Positions 35,497 through 46,077 are shown, numbered from the stretch's first letter. The stretch: DNA of 64,000 nucleotides from Rhizobium bangladeshense (GCF_017357245.1 NZ_CP071612.1:1863001-1927000), one strand, 5' to 3'. Numbers and translations are program-made. The notes: generated by a model not told the origin, from the letters alone.

Positions 35497-38400
35497 ATGG
35501 CTGAGAAACAACTTGCGTATGATACGCGCGGAAAAGACGATCTGTTTGCTGACGACGATCCGTTGGCCGAACTTGCCCGTATCGTCGGCTTCGAACCGCG
35601 TGTTGCAGCAAATACAGTGACCGAGGCCGCGCGCCGCGAACCCGCCTTCAATCTTGAAGACGAACTCGGGCGCGAGTTCGACCGCTACGATTCGCCGCGT
35701 CCGCTTGGCGAACTGGACCGGCCGGCCGAGCCGATCGCTGACGACATCACCCCCGAAGATTATGTCGAGCCCGTTCTCGATGCTTCCCCCGTTGCGGTTG
35801 ACGTGGATGTTCCGGAGCTCGTCTCCGTTGATCCCGTTGCCGCAGAAGAAGCTGCCGAACTCCCTGCAAGGGATTGGGATGCGGCCGCCGACCGGGCAGC
35901 CGATCCGCTGCCGCTTTCTGTCGATCCTGCTTCCGAGGTGCCGGTCCAAACCGCTTTTGGCGGCGCCCGCGACCTGATCGAGGAACTCGAACTGTCGATC
36001 GGTGCAGCACCGGTCTCTTCGCTGGCGCAGCCAGCCAAGGCCCCGCAATGGTCGGCCGCCAGCATCAGGCTGCCGCTCGCTAACTTCCACGCCCCGAAAC
36101 GTGAGGAGCCGGTGGCCCCGCCGGCGGCTGTAGTCGAGCCCGCTGTCGAAGCAGTCGGCGAGCCTGCGGCTGAAGCTCCCGCTGATCCGATGGCTGATGC
36201 AGCGGTTGCCGATCTTGCCTGGGCAGAGCCGGAGCCCATGATCAAGCAGCCGGCGCCCATTGCGGCTGTCGAACCTGCCGAGGAGTTCGAATCCGTGGCG
36301 CCATCCTTCGGCTTTCCCGCCGAGCTCGATCGCCACGATGAGGCAATCGCGCCGCAAGAAACTGCTGAAGCCGAGGAATTCGTTGAAGTTGAGGACGAGC
36401 TGGAAGAGTTCAGCTCCGACGCCGGTTTCGACCTCGCGGCCGCCATCGAGGGCGAGATCCAGGCCGACGCCGCGCTGACTGAGGTCGGGCACGAAGTTCC
36501 GCATACCGCCGGCACTTTCGATGTCGACGACCTGCTGGCCGACGTCTCGCGCTATCCGGTGCCTCGTCCGGTTTTGCAGCGCGCCAATCTGGCGCCGGTT
36601 TCGCCGGAGCCCGCCTCCCTCGGGGCCGCACCGGTTCAGCCCGAGGCGGTCGCGCCCGCACTGGTCTCTGCTGCACCGGTCCTTTCCGCTCCGATCGAAA
36701 GGGTGCCTGCCTATACTGCCGAAGCCGCAAGGCCGGTCGCGCCACAGCCTGCCGAGGTCACTCCGCCCCAGCCGGTCGCAACGGTATATTCGCGGGCGCC
36801 GCAGCCCACCGCGGAGGCTGATGATCCCTTTGCGGGCCACGATTTCGAACTGGATCTTGCCGGCATCGAGCTGGAACTTGCCGATCTTGATTTCTCCGAA
36901 GCAGCAGAGCCTGCGCCGCAGCCAAAGGCGCAGCCGGCACCCGTTGCGCCCCAGGAGGCAGCGCCTGAGCACTTGGAGGCGGCCGTGCCGCCGCAGCCCG
37001 CGCCGGCCTTGATTCCCGAACCGCCGGCCGCAGCTCCGGCGCCTGCTTTCAATTGGGCGCCTGCCGCAGAGGCATCTGCCGCTGAAACGACCGAAGACTT
37101 GCCGTTTGATCCGGCAATGATCTCCGATCCCGAGGATCGTCCCGAGACAGTGGACGACATGCATGTGCCGGCGCTGCCGCCGGTCGAGCAGCCCGCTCCG
37201 GTCGCGAAAACCGCGGATTTCGATTTCGATCTCGATGCAGAGATCGCGAGCTTCTTCGAACCGGCCAAGCCGCGCGAGACGGCGGCGCCCGCCCGCAATA
37301 TGGCGGCCGCTGCGGCAAAGCCGGCTAAGCCGACCATTGCCGACGGCCTCGATGATTTCGAACGGGCGCTGGAGGAGGATTTCCGCCGCAGCGTACGCGA
37401 GCCGGTCGAGCGTCGGGAGACCTCCGAAGTCCGCATCGAGTCGGCAAGCCAGGCCGCAGATTTCAGCCGTGCCCGCTCGATGCGCCGGCTGCTTGCCGGG
37501 GCCGTGGTGCTGGTGGTCTTCGCCGGTGTTGGTTATGGCGTCTATTCCTCCGTGTGGAACGGTGAGGGGCTTGGTATTGTCGCTTCCGGCGAGCCGCGCG
37601 TGATCACGGCGGACAAAGCGCCGGTCAAGGTCGTTCCGGAAAATCCGGGTGGCAAGACCGTGCCGAACCAGGATAAGGCCGTCTACGACCGCGTCGCGGG
37701 TTCTGCCGAGGAGCCGAAGCAGAAGGCTCTCGTTTCCTCGGACGAGGCGCCTGTCGATGTCGTCCAGCGCACTTTGACGCCGGAGACGTTGCCGGAGGAT
37801 GACGAGAACGTCGGTGCCGACGATCGGGTTACGCCGACGGCGGTTGGTGAGACGGAGGATCCGCGTCTTCTGCCGAACCAGGCTAACGCCGACGACGCTT
37901 CCGCAAGCGACGCCGACAAGACGCCGTCCGTTTCGCCGCGCAAGGTACGCACGATGATCGTCAAGCCTGACGGCACCCTGGTCGCCCGCGAGGAGTCTGC
38001 GCCGGTCGACCAGCCGGCCCAGTCTGCTCAGCCGATGCCGTCTGCCCAGCCGTCTGTGACGGCGCAATCGGCCTCGACGGCGCCATCGGCTCCGATGGCA
38101 CCGCCGGTTGCCGGAACGGCTGCGAGCTTCCCGGCAAGCGCCGAAGTTGCTTCCGCCGATGCGCGTTCCGCGGCACCTGTCGAAACCGCGCCGGCACAGC
38201 CGTCGCCTGCCGCAACTGCCCCCGCCGCAACCGCCGATGTGCAGCCGGCAAATCCCGCGCCGGCCGATGCGGCGGTGCGGCCGGTCAAGACGACGACGAT
38301 TGCCGATACGGCTCCGGTTCCGATCGCCCGCCCGGCCGATCAGCCCGTCAATGTGGTCGGAACCGTCACAGAGAAGGGTAATGTCCGCACGCCCGCGCAG

Positions 38401-38706
38401 CAGCCGACGCAGGTCGCCTCCGCAACGCCGGCCGCCGCCCAGCCGCAGCAAGCCGCATCCGCCGGCGGCTACGGCCTCCAGATCGCTTCGCTGCCGTCGG
38501 AGGACGAGGCTAATAAATCCTACGCCAACCTGTCGAAGAAATTTGCCGGCGTGCTCGGTGGCCGCGCCCATGAGATCCGCAGGGCCGATATTGCCGGCAA
38601 GGGCACTTTCTACCGTGTCCGCATCCCGGTCGGCTCCAAGGACGAGGCCGCAGCACTCTGCGAGAAGTATCGTGCCGCGGGTGGAAGCTGCCTGATCTCG
38701 CGGTAA
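35497..38706 (+). CDS. SPOR-domain membrane protein with long disordered region
   Basis: 1069 aa. About 660 residues of Pro/Ala/Glu-rich disordered sequence precede a single membrane segment (RRLLAGAVVLVVFAGVGYGV), followed by another Pro/Ala-rich stretch and a C-terminal SPOR domain (GYGLQIASLPSEDEANKSYA, with RVRIPVGSKDEAAALCEKY). Topology: long N-terminal cytoplasmic part, SPOR domain in the periplasm, binding denuded septal glycan. A role in cell division or polar wall growth is likely. Downstream of argS and upstream of nagZ, as in other rhizobia. Its size, due to low complexity, makes every antisense frame open as well. Confidence 0.9.
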   Translation: MAEKQLAYDTRGKDDLFADDDPLAELARIVGFEPRVAANTVTEAARREPAFNLEDELGREFDRYDSPRPLGELDRPAEPIADDITPEDYVEPVLDASPVAVDVDVPELVSVDPVAAEEAAELPARDWDAAADRAADPLPLSVDPASEVPVQTAFGGARDLIEELELSIGAAPVSSLAQPAKAPQWSAASIRLPLANFHAPKREEPVAPPAAVVEPAVEAVGEPAAEAPADPMADAAVADLAWAEPEPMIKQPAPIAAVEPAEEFESVAPSFGFPAELDRHDEAIAPQETAEAEEFVEVEDELEEFSSDAGFDLAAAIEGEIQADAALTEVGHEVPHTAGTFDVDDLLADVSRYPVPRPVLQRANLAPVSPEPASLGAAPVQPEAVAPALVSAAPVLSAPIERVPAYTAEAARPVAPQPAEVTPPQPVATVYSRAPQPTAEADDPFAGHDFELDLAGIELELADLDFSEAAEPAPQPKAQPAPVAPQEAAPEHLEAAVPPQPAPALIPEPPAAAPAPAFNWAPAAEASAAETTEDLPFDPAMISDPEDRPETVDDMHVPALPPVEQPAPVAKTADFDFDLDAEIASFFEPAKPRETAAPARNMAAAAAKPAKPTIADGLDDFERALEEDFRRSVREPVERRETSEVRIESASQAADFSRARSMRRLLAGAVVLVVFAGVGYGVYSSVWNGEGLGIVASGEPRVITADKAPVKVVPENPGGKTVPNQDKAVYDRVAGSAEEPKQKALVSSDEAPVDVVQRTLTPETLPEDDENVGADDRVTPTAVGETEDPRLLPNQANADDASASDADKTPSVSPRKVRTMIVKPDGTLVAREESAPVDQPAQSAQPMPSAQPSVTAQSASTAPSAPMAPPVAGTAASFPASAEVASADARSAAPVETAPAQPSPAATAPAATADVQPANPAPADAAVRPVKTTTIADTAPVPIARPADQPVNVVGTVTEKGNVRTPAQQPTQVASATPAAAQPQQAASAGGYGLQIASLPSEDEANKSYANLSKKFAGVLGGRAHEIRRADIAGKGTFYRVRIPVGSKDEAAALCEKYRAAGGSCLISR

Positions 38707-38724
38707 CTGCAGGTTGTTGAATAG

Positions 38725-38761
38725 GAGAGCGGTGGGCCGGGTCGGTCCGCCGCTCTTTTTT
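38725..38761 (+). terminator. Intrinsic terminator after the SPOR gene
   Basis: AGAGCGGTGGGCC, loop, GGTCCGCCGCTCT, then TTTTTT; it lies about 55 nt before nagZ. Confidence 0.8.
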
Positions 38762-38816
38762 GTGCATCGTGCCCGGCCTCGCTCGCATTTGGCGGGGCGG
38801 CGTCTATGATTCTCGC

Positions 38817-39830
38817 ATGACCGAATCAAAAGCGATGATCCTGGGCTGCAGCGGCCTTTCCCTCACCTCCGAAGAGAAAGCCCTTTACCGTGGCGAACGA
38901 CCTTGGGGCTTCATCCTCTTCGGACGCAATATCTCCGAAGCATCTCAAATCGCTGATCTCGTCGCTGAACTGCGCGACAGCGTCGGCTGGCATGCACCGG
39001 TTCTGATCGACCAGGAGGGGGGGCGCGTCCAGCGCATCCGTCCGCCGGTCTTGCCACGGTATCCCGCAGGCCAGGCGCTGGGTGATCTCTATCGCCGCGA
39101 TCCTGTGCTCGGGATCCGGGCCGCCTGGGTGATGTCACGGCTGCATGCCTTCGATCTTTCGAGCGTCGGCATCAATGTCGATTGTCTGCCGGTGCTCGAT
39201 GTGCCGGTCGAAGGAAGCAGCAATGTCATCGGCGACCGTGCCTATGGCGGCGATCCCGACACCGTCATCGCCATGGGACGGGCGGCTGGCGACGGGCTGA
39301 AGGCCGGCGGTCTGCTGCCTGTCATGAAGCATATGCCAGGCCATGGTCGCGGCTTTGCAGATTCGCATCTGGAGCTGCCTGTGGTTACCGTCTCGCGCGA
39401 TGAGCTGGAAACCCATGATTTCCCGCCCTTTATGGCGATGAAAGACGAACTGATGGCGATGACCTGCCATCTCGTCTTCACATCGATCGACCCTGATAAT
39501 CCGGCGACGACCTCACGCAAGGTGATCGACGGCATCATCCGTGAGCATATCGGCTTTGGTGGTCTGCTGCTTTCCGACGATAGCTCGATGAACGCGCTTT
39601 CCGGCACGATCGGCGAACGGGCAGCGAATATTATTGCAGGCGGATGCGATATCGTGCTGCATTGCAACGGCGATATGGACGAGATGCTGGATGTCGTGGC
39701 AAATGTTCCGCCGCTGGCCGGCGCGTCGCTTGCCCGGGCAAATGCGGTCGAGGCAGGCTTCGCCGCGCCGGATGCGGCTGACGAAGCCGGGTTGCGCGCA
39801 GAATTTGAGGCGATGTTTGCGATGGTTTGA
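38817..39830 (+). CDS. nagZ: Beta-N-acetylhexosaminidase (glycoside hydrolase family 3)
   Basis: 337 aa cytoplasmic NagZ type. Motifs: KHMPGHGRGFADSHLELP (the catalytic His-loop), QEGGRVQRIRPP, and the nucleophile Asp in LSDDSSMNALSG. Removes terminal GlcNAc from anhydro-muropeptides in peptidoglycan recycling. Start at 38817 beneath a weak ribosome site; the ORF runs back to 38760. The stop overlaps the possible scpA start ATGA. Standing before scpAB is the usual rhizobial arrangement. Confidence 0.93.
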   Translation: MTESKAMILGCSGLSLTSEEKALYRGERPWGFILFGRNISEASQIADLVAELRDSVGWHAPVLIDQEGGRVQRIRPPVLPRYPAGQALGDLYRRDPVLGIRAAWVMSRLHAFDLSSVGINVDCLPVLDVPVEGSSNVIGDRAYGGDPDTVIAMGRAAGDGLKAGGLLPVMKHMPGHGRGFADSHLELPVVTVSRDELETHDFPPFMAMKDELMAMTCHLVFTSIDPDNPATTSRKVIDGIIREHIGFGGLLLSDDSSMNALSGTIGERAANIIAGGCDIVLHCNGDMDEMLDVVANVPPLAGASLARANAVEAGFAAPDAADEAGLRAEFEAMFAMV

Positions 39831-39847
39831 TCGCAGAGGAGCAGGGT

Positions 39848-40705
39848 GTGAACACGGTCAAGGGCACGGAACGTCCGCAGGCGGCAACGCCGATGGACAA
39901 GCTGTGGCAGGATACCAGTGCAGAGCGCGCCAGCCACGAGCCCGCGTTGGTGATCGACGTCGCCGGCTTCGAAGGCCCGCTCGACCTGCTGCTCTATCTC
40001 GCCCGCAACCAGAAGGTCGACCTGTCCCGCATTTCCGTATTGGCGCTCGCCGAACAATATCTGCAGTTCGTCGAAAGCGCCCGGCGCATCCGCATCGAGC
40101 TTGCTGCCGACTATCTCGTCATGGCGGCATGGCTTGCCTATCTCAAGTCACGCCTGCTTATTCCCCAGCAGGTCAAGGATGACGGTCCCTCCGGCGAGGA
40201 AATGGCGGCAACGCTCGCCTTCCGCCTGAAACGCCTAGAAGCCATGCGCCAGGCGGCGGAGGGTCTCGTCAACCGCAACCGCCTCGGCCGCGATATCTTC
40301 GCCCGCGGCGCGCCGGAGCATATTCCGGACCGGCAGCAGTCCGCTTACGCGGCGAGCCTTTACGATCTTTTGACCGCATATGCGGCGCTGCGCCAGCGCC
40401 ACGCCGTTACCCAGGTGACGATCGAGAGGCGCAATGTCTGGTCGCTGACCGACGCCCGCGAACTGTTGACTCAGATGATCGGCGAGGTCGGCGACTGGAC
40501 GGCGATGGAGCATTATCTGCTGCGCTATCTCGCCGCACCGGAGGAACGCGTCACGGCGATTGCCAGCGCCTTCGCCGCCTCGCTGGAACTGGTGCGCGAG
40601 GGTAAACTCGAAATTCGTCAGGACGGCGCCTTTCAGCCGATCTATATGCGCCGCGGTCCCAAGCATGCAACGCTGCAGGTCGTGGAACAGGAGCGGCCGG
40701 CTTGA
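39848..40705 (+). CDS. scpA: Segregation and condensation protein A
   Basis: 285 aa from the GTG at 39848 (GAGGAGCAGG just before it); an ATG at 39827 overlapping the nagZ stop would add seven residues. Conserved kleisin N-terminus VAGFEGPLDLLLYLARNQKVDLS and the winged-helix C-terminus EHYLLRYLAAPEERVTAIAS. Bridges the SMC heads in the SMC-ScpAB chromosome condensation complex. Its stop overlaps the scpB start. Confidence 0.95.
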   Translation: MNTVKGTERPQAATPMDKLWQDTSAERASHEPALVIDVAGFEGPLDLLLYLARNQKVDLSRISVLALAEQYLQFVESARRIRIELAADYLVMAAWLAYLKSRLLIPQQVKDDGPSGEEMAATLAFRLKRLEAMRQAAEGLVNRNRLGRDIFARGAPEHIPDRQQSAYAASLYDLLTAYAALRQRHAVTQVTIERRNVWSLTDARELLTQMIGEVGDWTAMEHYLLRYLAAPEERVTAIASAFAASLELVREGKLEIRQDGAFQPIYMRRGPKHATLQVVEQERPA

Positions 40706-41406
40706 TCGATCCCAGAAGCGAAGAGAATTTCGAGGAGGACGGCCGCGACATGCAGGCCGAGATCGAGGCTGAGCGTGTCGCCGAGGCGCTGGTCTTTGCC
40801 TCCTCGCAACCGGTTTCCGAAGGTTTTATCGCCGAGCGGCTGCCCAGAAACACCAATGTGCATGCGATCATGCTGCGACTGAAGGAGCAGTATGCGCCTC
40901 GCGGCGTCAATCTGGTGCAGGTCGAGGGCGCCTGGGCCTTCCGCACCGCCGCCGATCTCTCCTTCGTCATCCGCCGCGATGACAATGAGGTGAAGAAGCT
41001 TTCGCGCGCCGCGTTGGAGGTGCTGGCGATCATTGCCTATCACCAGCCGGTGACGCGTGCCGAAATCGAGGACATTCGCGGCGTTCAGACCTCGCGCGGC
41101 ACGCTTGATGTGCTTATGGAAGCCGGCTGGGTGCGGTTTCGCGGCCGTCGGCGTACGCCGGGCCGGCCGGTGACCTTGGGCACGACACGCGATTTTCTCG
41201 ACCATTTCGGACTGGAAGAGTTGCGCGATCTGCCTGGCCTCGAAGAATTGAAGGGGGCCGGCCTACTGTCAGGCCGCATTCCGGCGAATTTCAACATTCC
41301 ATCGCCGTCGATGAACGACGAACTGACCGAGGACGAGGATCCGATCACCCAGATGGATCTCGAAGAACTCGGGTTGCTCGCTCCCCGTTCTACCTCCGAA
41401 GATTGA
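40702..41406 (+). CDS. scpB: Segregation and condensation protein B
   Basis: 234 aa. Two winged-helix domains (EAERVAEALVFASSQPVSEG; RAALEVLAIIAYHQPVTRAE, RGVQTSRGTLDVLMEAGWV). The start is a TTG overlapping the scpA stop by four bases (TTGA), so translation is coupled. A possible internal start at the ATG (Met17) would remove only disordered residues. Dimeric partner of ScpA. Confidence 0.95.
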   Translation: MIDPRSEENFEEDGRDMQAEIEAERVAEALVFASSQPVSEGFIAERLPRNTNVHAIMLRLKEQYAPRGVNLVQVEGAWAFRTAADLSFVIRRDDNEVKKLSRAALEVLAIIAYHQPVTRAEIEDIRGVQTSRGTLDVLMEAGWVRFRGRRRTPGRPVTLGTTRDFLDHFGLEELRDLPGLEELKGAGLLSGRIPANFNIPSPSMNDELTEDEDPITQMDLEELGLLAPRSTSED

Positions 41407-41588
41407 AGGACTTCGTCTTGCTTTTGCCATGCATGACGAAAACAATGATGCTCACGATTTTTTGGCGGGTCTGTGGCTTGTCACAAAGGGCGATACCGTG
41501 ACATTAAGCGCAGTTCAAAGGGCTTGATGTTGGAAACGGTGTCAGAAATTCTTACATCGTGGGAACATCGAAACAGGGAGTTAGAGTG

Positions 41589-41783
41589 ATGATGGGTTCT
41601 TTTAGCATGTGGCACTGGCTGATCGTCTTGGTCATCGTGCTGTTGCTGTTCGGTCGCGGCAAGATTCCGGAACTGATGGGCGATGTTGCCAAGGGCATCA
41701 AGAGCTTCAAGAAGGGTATGACGGACGAAGACGCGCCGGAAACGGCCAAGACGGTCGATCACAAAGCCGACGAAACCAAGTAA
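41589..41783 (+). CDS. tatA: Sec-independent (Tat) translocase protein TatA
   Basis: 64 aa. N-terminal membrane helix [20 protein letters not shown] with the FGRGKIPEL hinge typical of TatA, then an amphipathic helix ([16 protein letters not shown]) and an acidic tail. Start at 41589 (MMGSF) or 41592; GGGAG lies upstream. First of tatA-tatB-tatC. Confidence 0.96.
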   Translation: MMGSFSMWHWLIVLVIVLLLFGRGKIPELMGDVAKGIKSFKKGMTDEDAPETAKTVDHKADETK

Positions 41784-41833
41784 TCAAGTCCGGGAAAAGC
41801 GCAGCCCCCGCGCTTCCCGTCCAGGAGCCTTGC

Positions 41834-42451
41834 ATGTTGGATATAGGCTGGACCGAACTGTTGGTTATCGCGGTCGTGCTGATCGTCGTTGTCGGTCCGA
41901 AGGATTTGCCGCCGATGCTGCGCGCTTTCGGCAAGATGACGCAGCGCGCCCGCAAGATGGCGGGTGAATTCCGTACCCAGTTCGATGAAGCGCTACGTGA
42001 ATCTGAGCTTGACGATGTCCGCCAGACGATCGGCGACGCACAAAAGCTCAATCCGGTGAACAGCCTGCGCGAGGCGATGAACCCTCTTCGCCAGATGGGC
42101 AACGAGATCAAGGCTGACCTGCAGAAGGCGACGGTGGCTTCGGAAAATAAGACCGAGGTGCCGCCGGCTGCCGTCTCGGCCCCGACGCCGTCAATGAGCC
42201 TGCCCGAAACCCCGCCGCTGGTGCCGGTGACCACACCCGCATCGGAACCCGTCGCCGCAGCGGCTCTCCAGGCCGATACGGTCGCCGAGAAGCCGAAGGC
42301 CGTGCGCAAGCCGCGCGCCAAGGCTGTCGATAAGACCGATGCCGCTTCCGCCATTGCGGCGCCCGTGGAAAGGCCAAAGCGCACGGTGGTGGCCAGGAAA
42401 CCTGCAACGCCCCGGAAGCCGGCGCAGACGAAGAAGAAGGACGAGGCATGA
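41834..42451 (+). CDS. tatB: Sec-independent (Tat) translocase protein TatB
   Basis: 205 aa. MLDIGWTELLVIAVVLIVVVGPKDLP is the TatB membrane helix with the GPKDLP hinge, then the amphipathic helix GKMTQRARKMAGEFR and a long Ala/Pro/Lys-rich disordered tail typical of rhizobial TatB. AGGAG lies 6 nt before the ATG. It overlaps tatC by 4 bp. Confidence 0.96.
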   Translation: MLDIGWTELLVIAVVLIVVVGPKDLPPMLRAFGKMTQRARKMAGEFRTQFDEALRESELDDVRQTIGDAQKLNPVNSLREAMNPLRQMGNEIKADLQKATVASENKTEVPPAAVSAPTPSMSLPETPPLVPVTTPASEPVAAAALQADTVAEKPKAVRKPRAKAVDKTDAASAIAAPVERPKRTVVARKPATPRKPAQTKKKDEA

Positions 42452-43275
42452 GCGGTGATATCGAAGACAAGCCGCAGCCGTTGATTGAGCACCTGATGGA
42501 GCTGCGTACGCGGCTGATGTGGTCGATCGGCGCGTTCTTTATTGCCTTCATCGTGTGCTTCTTTTTCGCCAAGCACATCTTCAACTACCTGGTCTATCCC
42601 TATAAGCTCGCTGTCAGCTGGGCCAACCTCGATGTCGAGAAGGCGCAGCTCATCTACACCGCGCCGCAGGAATTCTTCTTCACGCAGGTCAAGGTCGCCA
42701 TGTTCGGTGGCCTTGTCATCGCTTTTCCGATCATCGCGGCCCAGATCTACAAGTTCGTCGCTCCAGGCCTCTACAAGAATGAACGGGCGGCCTTCCTGCC
42801 GTTCCTGATCGCTTCCCCACTTCTGTTCCTCTTGGGCGCCGCGCTGGTCTATTTTTTCTTCACGCCTATGGTCATGTGGTTCTTCCTGTCGATGCAGCAG
42901 GCGCCGGGCCAAGACGAGGTAGCAATCTCGCTTCTGCCGAAGGTGTCGGAATATCTGAGCCTGATCATGACGCTGGTCTTCTCCTTCGGCCTCGTCTTCC
43001 AGCTGCCTGTTGTCACGACACTACTTGCCCGTGTCGGCCTGCTGACGTCGGAATGGCTCGCCGAAAAGCGTAAATTCGCCATCGTGCTCGCCTTCGTCGT
43101 TGCTGCCGTGCTGACGCCGCCGGATCCCTTGTCCCAGATCGGTCTTGCGATACCGGCAATCCTTCTCTACGAGATTTCCATTTACGCGGCACGACTCGTG
43201 GAGCGTCAGCGTTCCCAACGGGCACTTGACGAGGCTTCTGGTTCCTCCGACGTCGCCAAGACGGACAGTGTCTGA
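42448..43275 (+). CDS. tatC: Sec-independent (Tat) translocase protein TatC
   Basis: 275 aa with six membrane segments. Conserved cytoplasmic N-terminus IEDKPQPLIEHLMELRTRL and the motif TAPQEFFFTQVKVAMFGG between segments 1 and 2; the C-terminal PPDPLSQIGLAIPAILLYEI loop and segment 6 are also diagnostic. Twin-arginine signal receptor of the Tat complex. Confidence 0.97.
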   Translation: MSGDIEDKPQPLIEHLMELRTRLMWSIGAFFIAFIVCFFFAKHIFNYLVYPYKLAVSWANLDVEKAQLIYTAPQEFFFTQVKVAMFGGLVIAFPIIAAQIYKFVAPGLYKNERAAFLPFLIASPLLFLLGAALVYFFFTPMVMWFFLSMQQAPGQDEVAISLLPKVSEYLSLIMTLVFSFGLVFQLPVVTTLLARVGLLTSEWLAEKRKFAIVLAFVVAAVLTPPDPLSQIGLAIPAILLYEISIYAARLVERQRSQRALDEASGSSDVAKTDSV

Positions 43276-43365
43276 GCGGTTCCTGACTTTCCCCTGAGGT
43301 CTGCCGTTTCCTGTCCGGTCGGTTTCTCCGGCCGGTCATTTCTATTGCAACGAGTTGGAACGACG

Positions 43366-44649
43366 ATGCTCGATATCAAATGGATCCGTGAGAATCCCGA
43401 AGCGCTCGATGCCGCCCTTGCCAAGCGCGGTGCGGAACCTCTGGCCCAAAGTCTCGTCGCCCTCGATGAAAAGCGCCGCTCTGCTGTGCAGAAAGCGCAG
43501 GATATGCTGTCGCGCCGCAACCTTGCCTCTAAGGAAATCGGCGCGGCGATGGCCCAGAAGAACGGCGAACTCGCCGAGAAGCTGAAGGCCGAGGTGGCCG
43601 AACTGAAGACCCTGCTGCCTGCGATCGAGGAGGAAGAACGGCAACTGACGGCCGAACTCAACGACGCGCTTTCGCGCGTCCCGAATGTCCCCTTCGACGA
43701 TGTTCCAGTCGGCAAGGACGAGCACGACAATGTCGTCACCCGTGTCGTCGGCGAAAAGCCGCGCTGGAACCACACGCCGAAAGAGCACTTCGAAATCGGT
43801 GAGGCGCTCGGCTATATGGACTTTGAGCGCGCCGCCAAGCTGTCCGGTGCGCGCTTCACGGTTCTGACAGGACCGCTCGCCAGGCTCGAACGGGCGCTCG
43901 GCCAATTCATGATCGATCTCCACACAAGCGAGCACGGCTATACCGAAGTCAGCTCGCCGCTGATGGTCCGCGCTGAAGCGCTGTTCGGCACGGGCAACCT
44001 GCCGAAGTTCGAAGAGGATCTCTTCAAGACGACGGATAGCCGCTATCTCATTCCGACCGCGGAGGTGACGCTGACCAATCTGGTGCGCGAGGAAATCCTC
44101 GACCAGGAAAAGCTGCCGCTGCGTTTCACGGCGCTGACCCCATCCTTCCGGTCGGAAGCGGGCTCTGCCGGTCGTGACACCCGCGGCATGCTGCGCCAGC
44201 ACCAGTTCTGGAAATGCGAACTTGTCTCGATCACCGACGCCGAGAGCTCGATCGCCGAGCATGAGAGGATGACCGCCTGCGCGGAGGAGGTGCTGAAGCG
44301 CCTCGGGCTGCATTTCCGCACGGTGACCCTTTGCACCGGCGATATGGGCTTTGGCTCGCGCAAGACCTACGATCTCGAAGTATGGCTCCCGGGGCAGAAT
44401 GCCTACCGGGAAATCTCTTCCTGCTCTGTCTGCGGCGATTTCCAGGCCCGGCGAATGAATGCGCGCTATCGCGGCAAGGACGACAAGAGCAACAAGTTCG
44501 TCCACACGCTGAACGGTTCCGGCACCGCCGTCGGCCGCTGCCTAATCGCCGTCCTCGAAAATTATCTGAATGAAGACGGCACCGTCACGATTCCGGACGT
44601 TTTGCTGCCTTATATGGGCGGAATGACCAAGATCGAACGGGCGGCCTGA
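43366..44649 (+). CDS. serS: Serine--tRNA ligase
   Basis: 427 aa class II synthetase. N-terminal tRNA-binding coiled coil ([16 protein letters not shown] to about residue 100) and the motif-2/3 region [21 protein letters not shown] and [19 protein letters not shown]. Start at 43366 ([13 protein letters not shown]), the conserved N-terminus. Upstream of surE and pcm; the surE start is 4 bp after its stop. Confidence 0.97.
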   Translation: MLDIKWIRENPEALDAALAKRGAEPLAQSLVALDEKRRSAVQKAQDMLSRRNLASKEIGAAMAQKNGELAEKLKAEVAELKTLLPAIEEEERQLTAELNDALSRVPNVPFDDVPVGKDEHDNVVTRVVGEKPRWNHTPKEHFEIGEALGYMDFERAAKLSGARFTVLTGPLARLERALGQFMIDLHTSEHGYTEVSSPLMVRAEALFGTGNLPKFEEDLFKTTDSRYLIPTAEVTLTNLVREEILDQEKLPLRFTALTPSFRSEAGSAGRDTRGMLRQHQFWKCELVSITDAESSIAEHERMTACAEEVLKRLGLHFRTVTLCTGDMGFGSRKTYDLEVWLPGQNAYREISSCSVCGDFQARRMNARYRGKDDKSNKFVHTLNGSGTAVGRCLIAVLENYLNEDGTVTIPDVLLPYMGGMTKIERAA

Positions 44650-44653
44650 GGCG

Positions 44654-45427
44654 ATGCGCATCCTGCTCACGAATGACGATGGCATCCACGCCGAAGGCCT
44701 TGCTGCGCTGGAGCGGATCGCCCGTACACTGTCCGACGATGTCTGGATCGTGGCGCCGGAAACCGATCAGAGCGGCCTGGCGCATTCGTTGAGCCTGTCC
44801 GAGCCGTTGCGGCTGCGCAAGATTTCCGACAAACATTTCGCGCTGCGCGGTACGCCGACCGACTGCGTCATCATGGGCATCAGGCAGGTGATGGACATCA
44901 AGCCCGATCTCGTTCTCTCCGGCGTGAATTCGGGTTCGAATGTTGCAGACGATGTGACCTATTCCGGCACGATCGCGGGCGCGATCGAGGGCACGATGCA
45001 GGGCGTGCGATCCTTTGCACTGAGCCAGGCCTATCTCTATGAGGACGGCGCGCGCATCGTCCCCTGGGAGGTGTGCGAAACGCATGCGCCGGCACTTCTG
45101 GAAAAGCTGATGGTGCTGGACCTGCCGGAGGGCACGTTCCTCAATCTCAACTTCCCGAACTGCCGTCCCGACGAGGTCGACGGCGCCGAGGTCACCATGC
45201 AGGGCAAGCTCGCCTTCAACCTGCAGGTCGACGCCCGCTCCGACGGCCGGGGATTTCCCTATTACTGGCTCAAGTTCGGCGAACGCGCCGGTGCCTTCAT
45301 CGAAGGTACCGATATCCACGCCTTGAAGCATAACAAGATTTCGGTAACGCCTTTGAAACTGGATTTGACCGATTATTCCGTGACGGACCGCGTGGCGCGG
45401 GCCCTGGGATACGGAGCACGGGTTTGA
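44654..45427 (+). CDS. surE: 5'/3'-nucleotidase SurE
   Basis: 257 aa. [16 protein letters not shown] (metal-binding Asp pair and Asn), [22 protein letters not shown] and [11 protein letters not shown] are the SurE signature. Survival-associated nucleotidase. Its stop overlaps the pcm start, a conserved surE-pcm pair. Confidence 0.97.
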   Translation: MRILLTNDDGIHAEGLAALERIARTLSDDVWIVAPETDQSGLAHSLSLSEPLRLRKISDKHFALRGTPTDCVIMGIRQVMDIKPDLVLSGVNSGSNVADDVTYSGTIAGAIEGTMQGVRSFALSQAYLYEDGARIVPWEVCETHAPALLEKLMVLDLPEGTFLNLNFPNCRPDEVDGAEVTMQGKLAFNLQVDARSDGRGFPYYWLKFGERAGAFIEGTDIHALKHNKISVTPLKLDLTDYSVTDRVARALGYGARV

Positions 45428-46077
45428 CGGCAAGACTGGCGGAGAAGGAGGGCTTCGCGGCGCTCGTCCTCAGACTGCGCGCCGAAGGCATCTCCGATCT
45501 CGATCTGCTGACGGCGGTCGAGCAGACGCAGCGCTCGTTGTTCGTGCCGCCGCAATTTGCCGAGGACGCCTATTCCAGCCGGACGATACCGATCGAATGC
45601 GGCTCCTTCCTGGAAGGCATCGATTTTGTCGTTCGCATTCTGCATCACCTGAAACTCAAACCGGGGCAGCGCGTTCTGGAAGTCGGAACCGGCAGCGGCT
45701 TCACCGCCGCTGTCATGGGCCGTCTGGCCGAACGTGTTCTGTCGATCGATCGCTATAAGACGCTAACGACGGCTGCGCAGCGGCGCATGGAATCGCTCGG
45801 GCTGCGCAACGTCGTCATCCGCCAGGCCGACGGCAGCGCCGGCATGCAAGGTGAGGGCACTTTCGACCGTATTCTGGTAACCGCTGCATTCAATGCTATG
45901 CCGCGCTTTTATAGCGACCAGCTCGTTTCCGGTGGTTCGATGATTGCCCCGCTGATGATTTCCGAGAATGAGTGTCGCATGGTGCGGCTGACGAAAACCG
46001 GCAGCCGTTTCGAACGCGAAGAACTGTTCGAAGCCCCTTATCTGCCGATCGTACCGCGACTCGCCTCGCTGCTGTAG
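45424..46077 (+). CDS. pcm: Protein-L-isoaspartate O-methyltransferase
   Basis: 217 aa. SAM-binding motif [23 protein letters not shown] signature [19 protein letters not shown], and the C-terminal [18 protein letters not shown]. Repairs isoaspartyl residues in damaged proteins. The start is a TTG within the surE stop overlap. Second methyltransferase of this fold in the window (22805-23467). Confidence 0.94.
   Translation: MTARLAEKEGFAALVLRLRAEGISDLDLLTAVEQTQRSLFVPPQFAEDAYSSRTIPIECGSFLEGIDFVVRILHHLKLKPGQRVLEVGTGSGFTAAVMGRLAERVLSIDRYKTLTTAAQRRMESLGLRNVVIRQADGSAGMQGEGTFDRILVTAAFNAMPRFYSDQLVSGGSMIAPLMISENECRMVRLTKTGSRFEREELFEAPYLPIVPRLASLL

Noticed and set aside
35401-38829. Long minus-strand ORF (about 1140 codons) opposite the SPOR gene
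   Set aside because: It is open because the SPOR gene is Pro/Ala/Glu-rich with strong G/C third positions. Its translation is dominated by Arg and Gly, has no ribosome site, and the sense gene has a clear domain.
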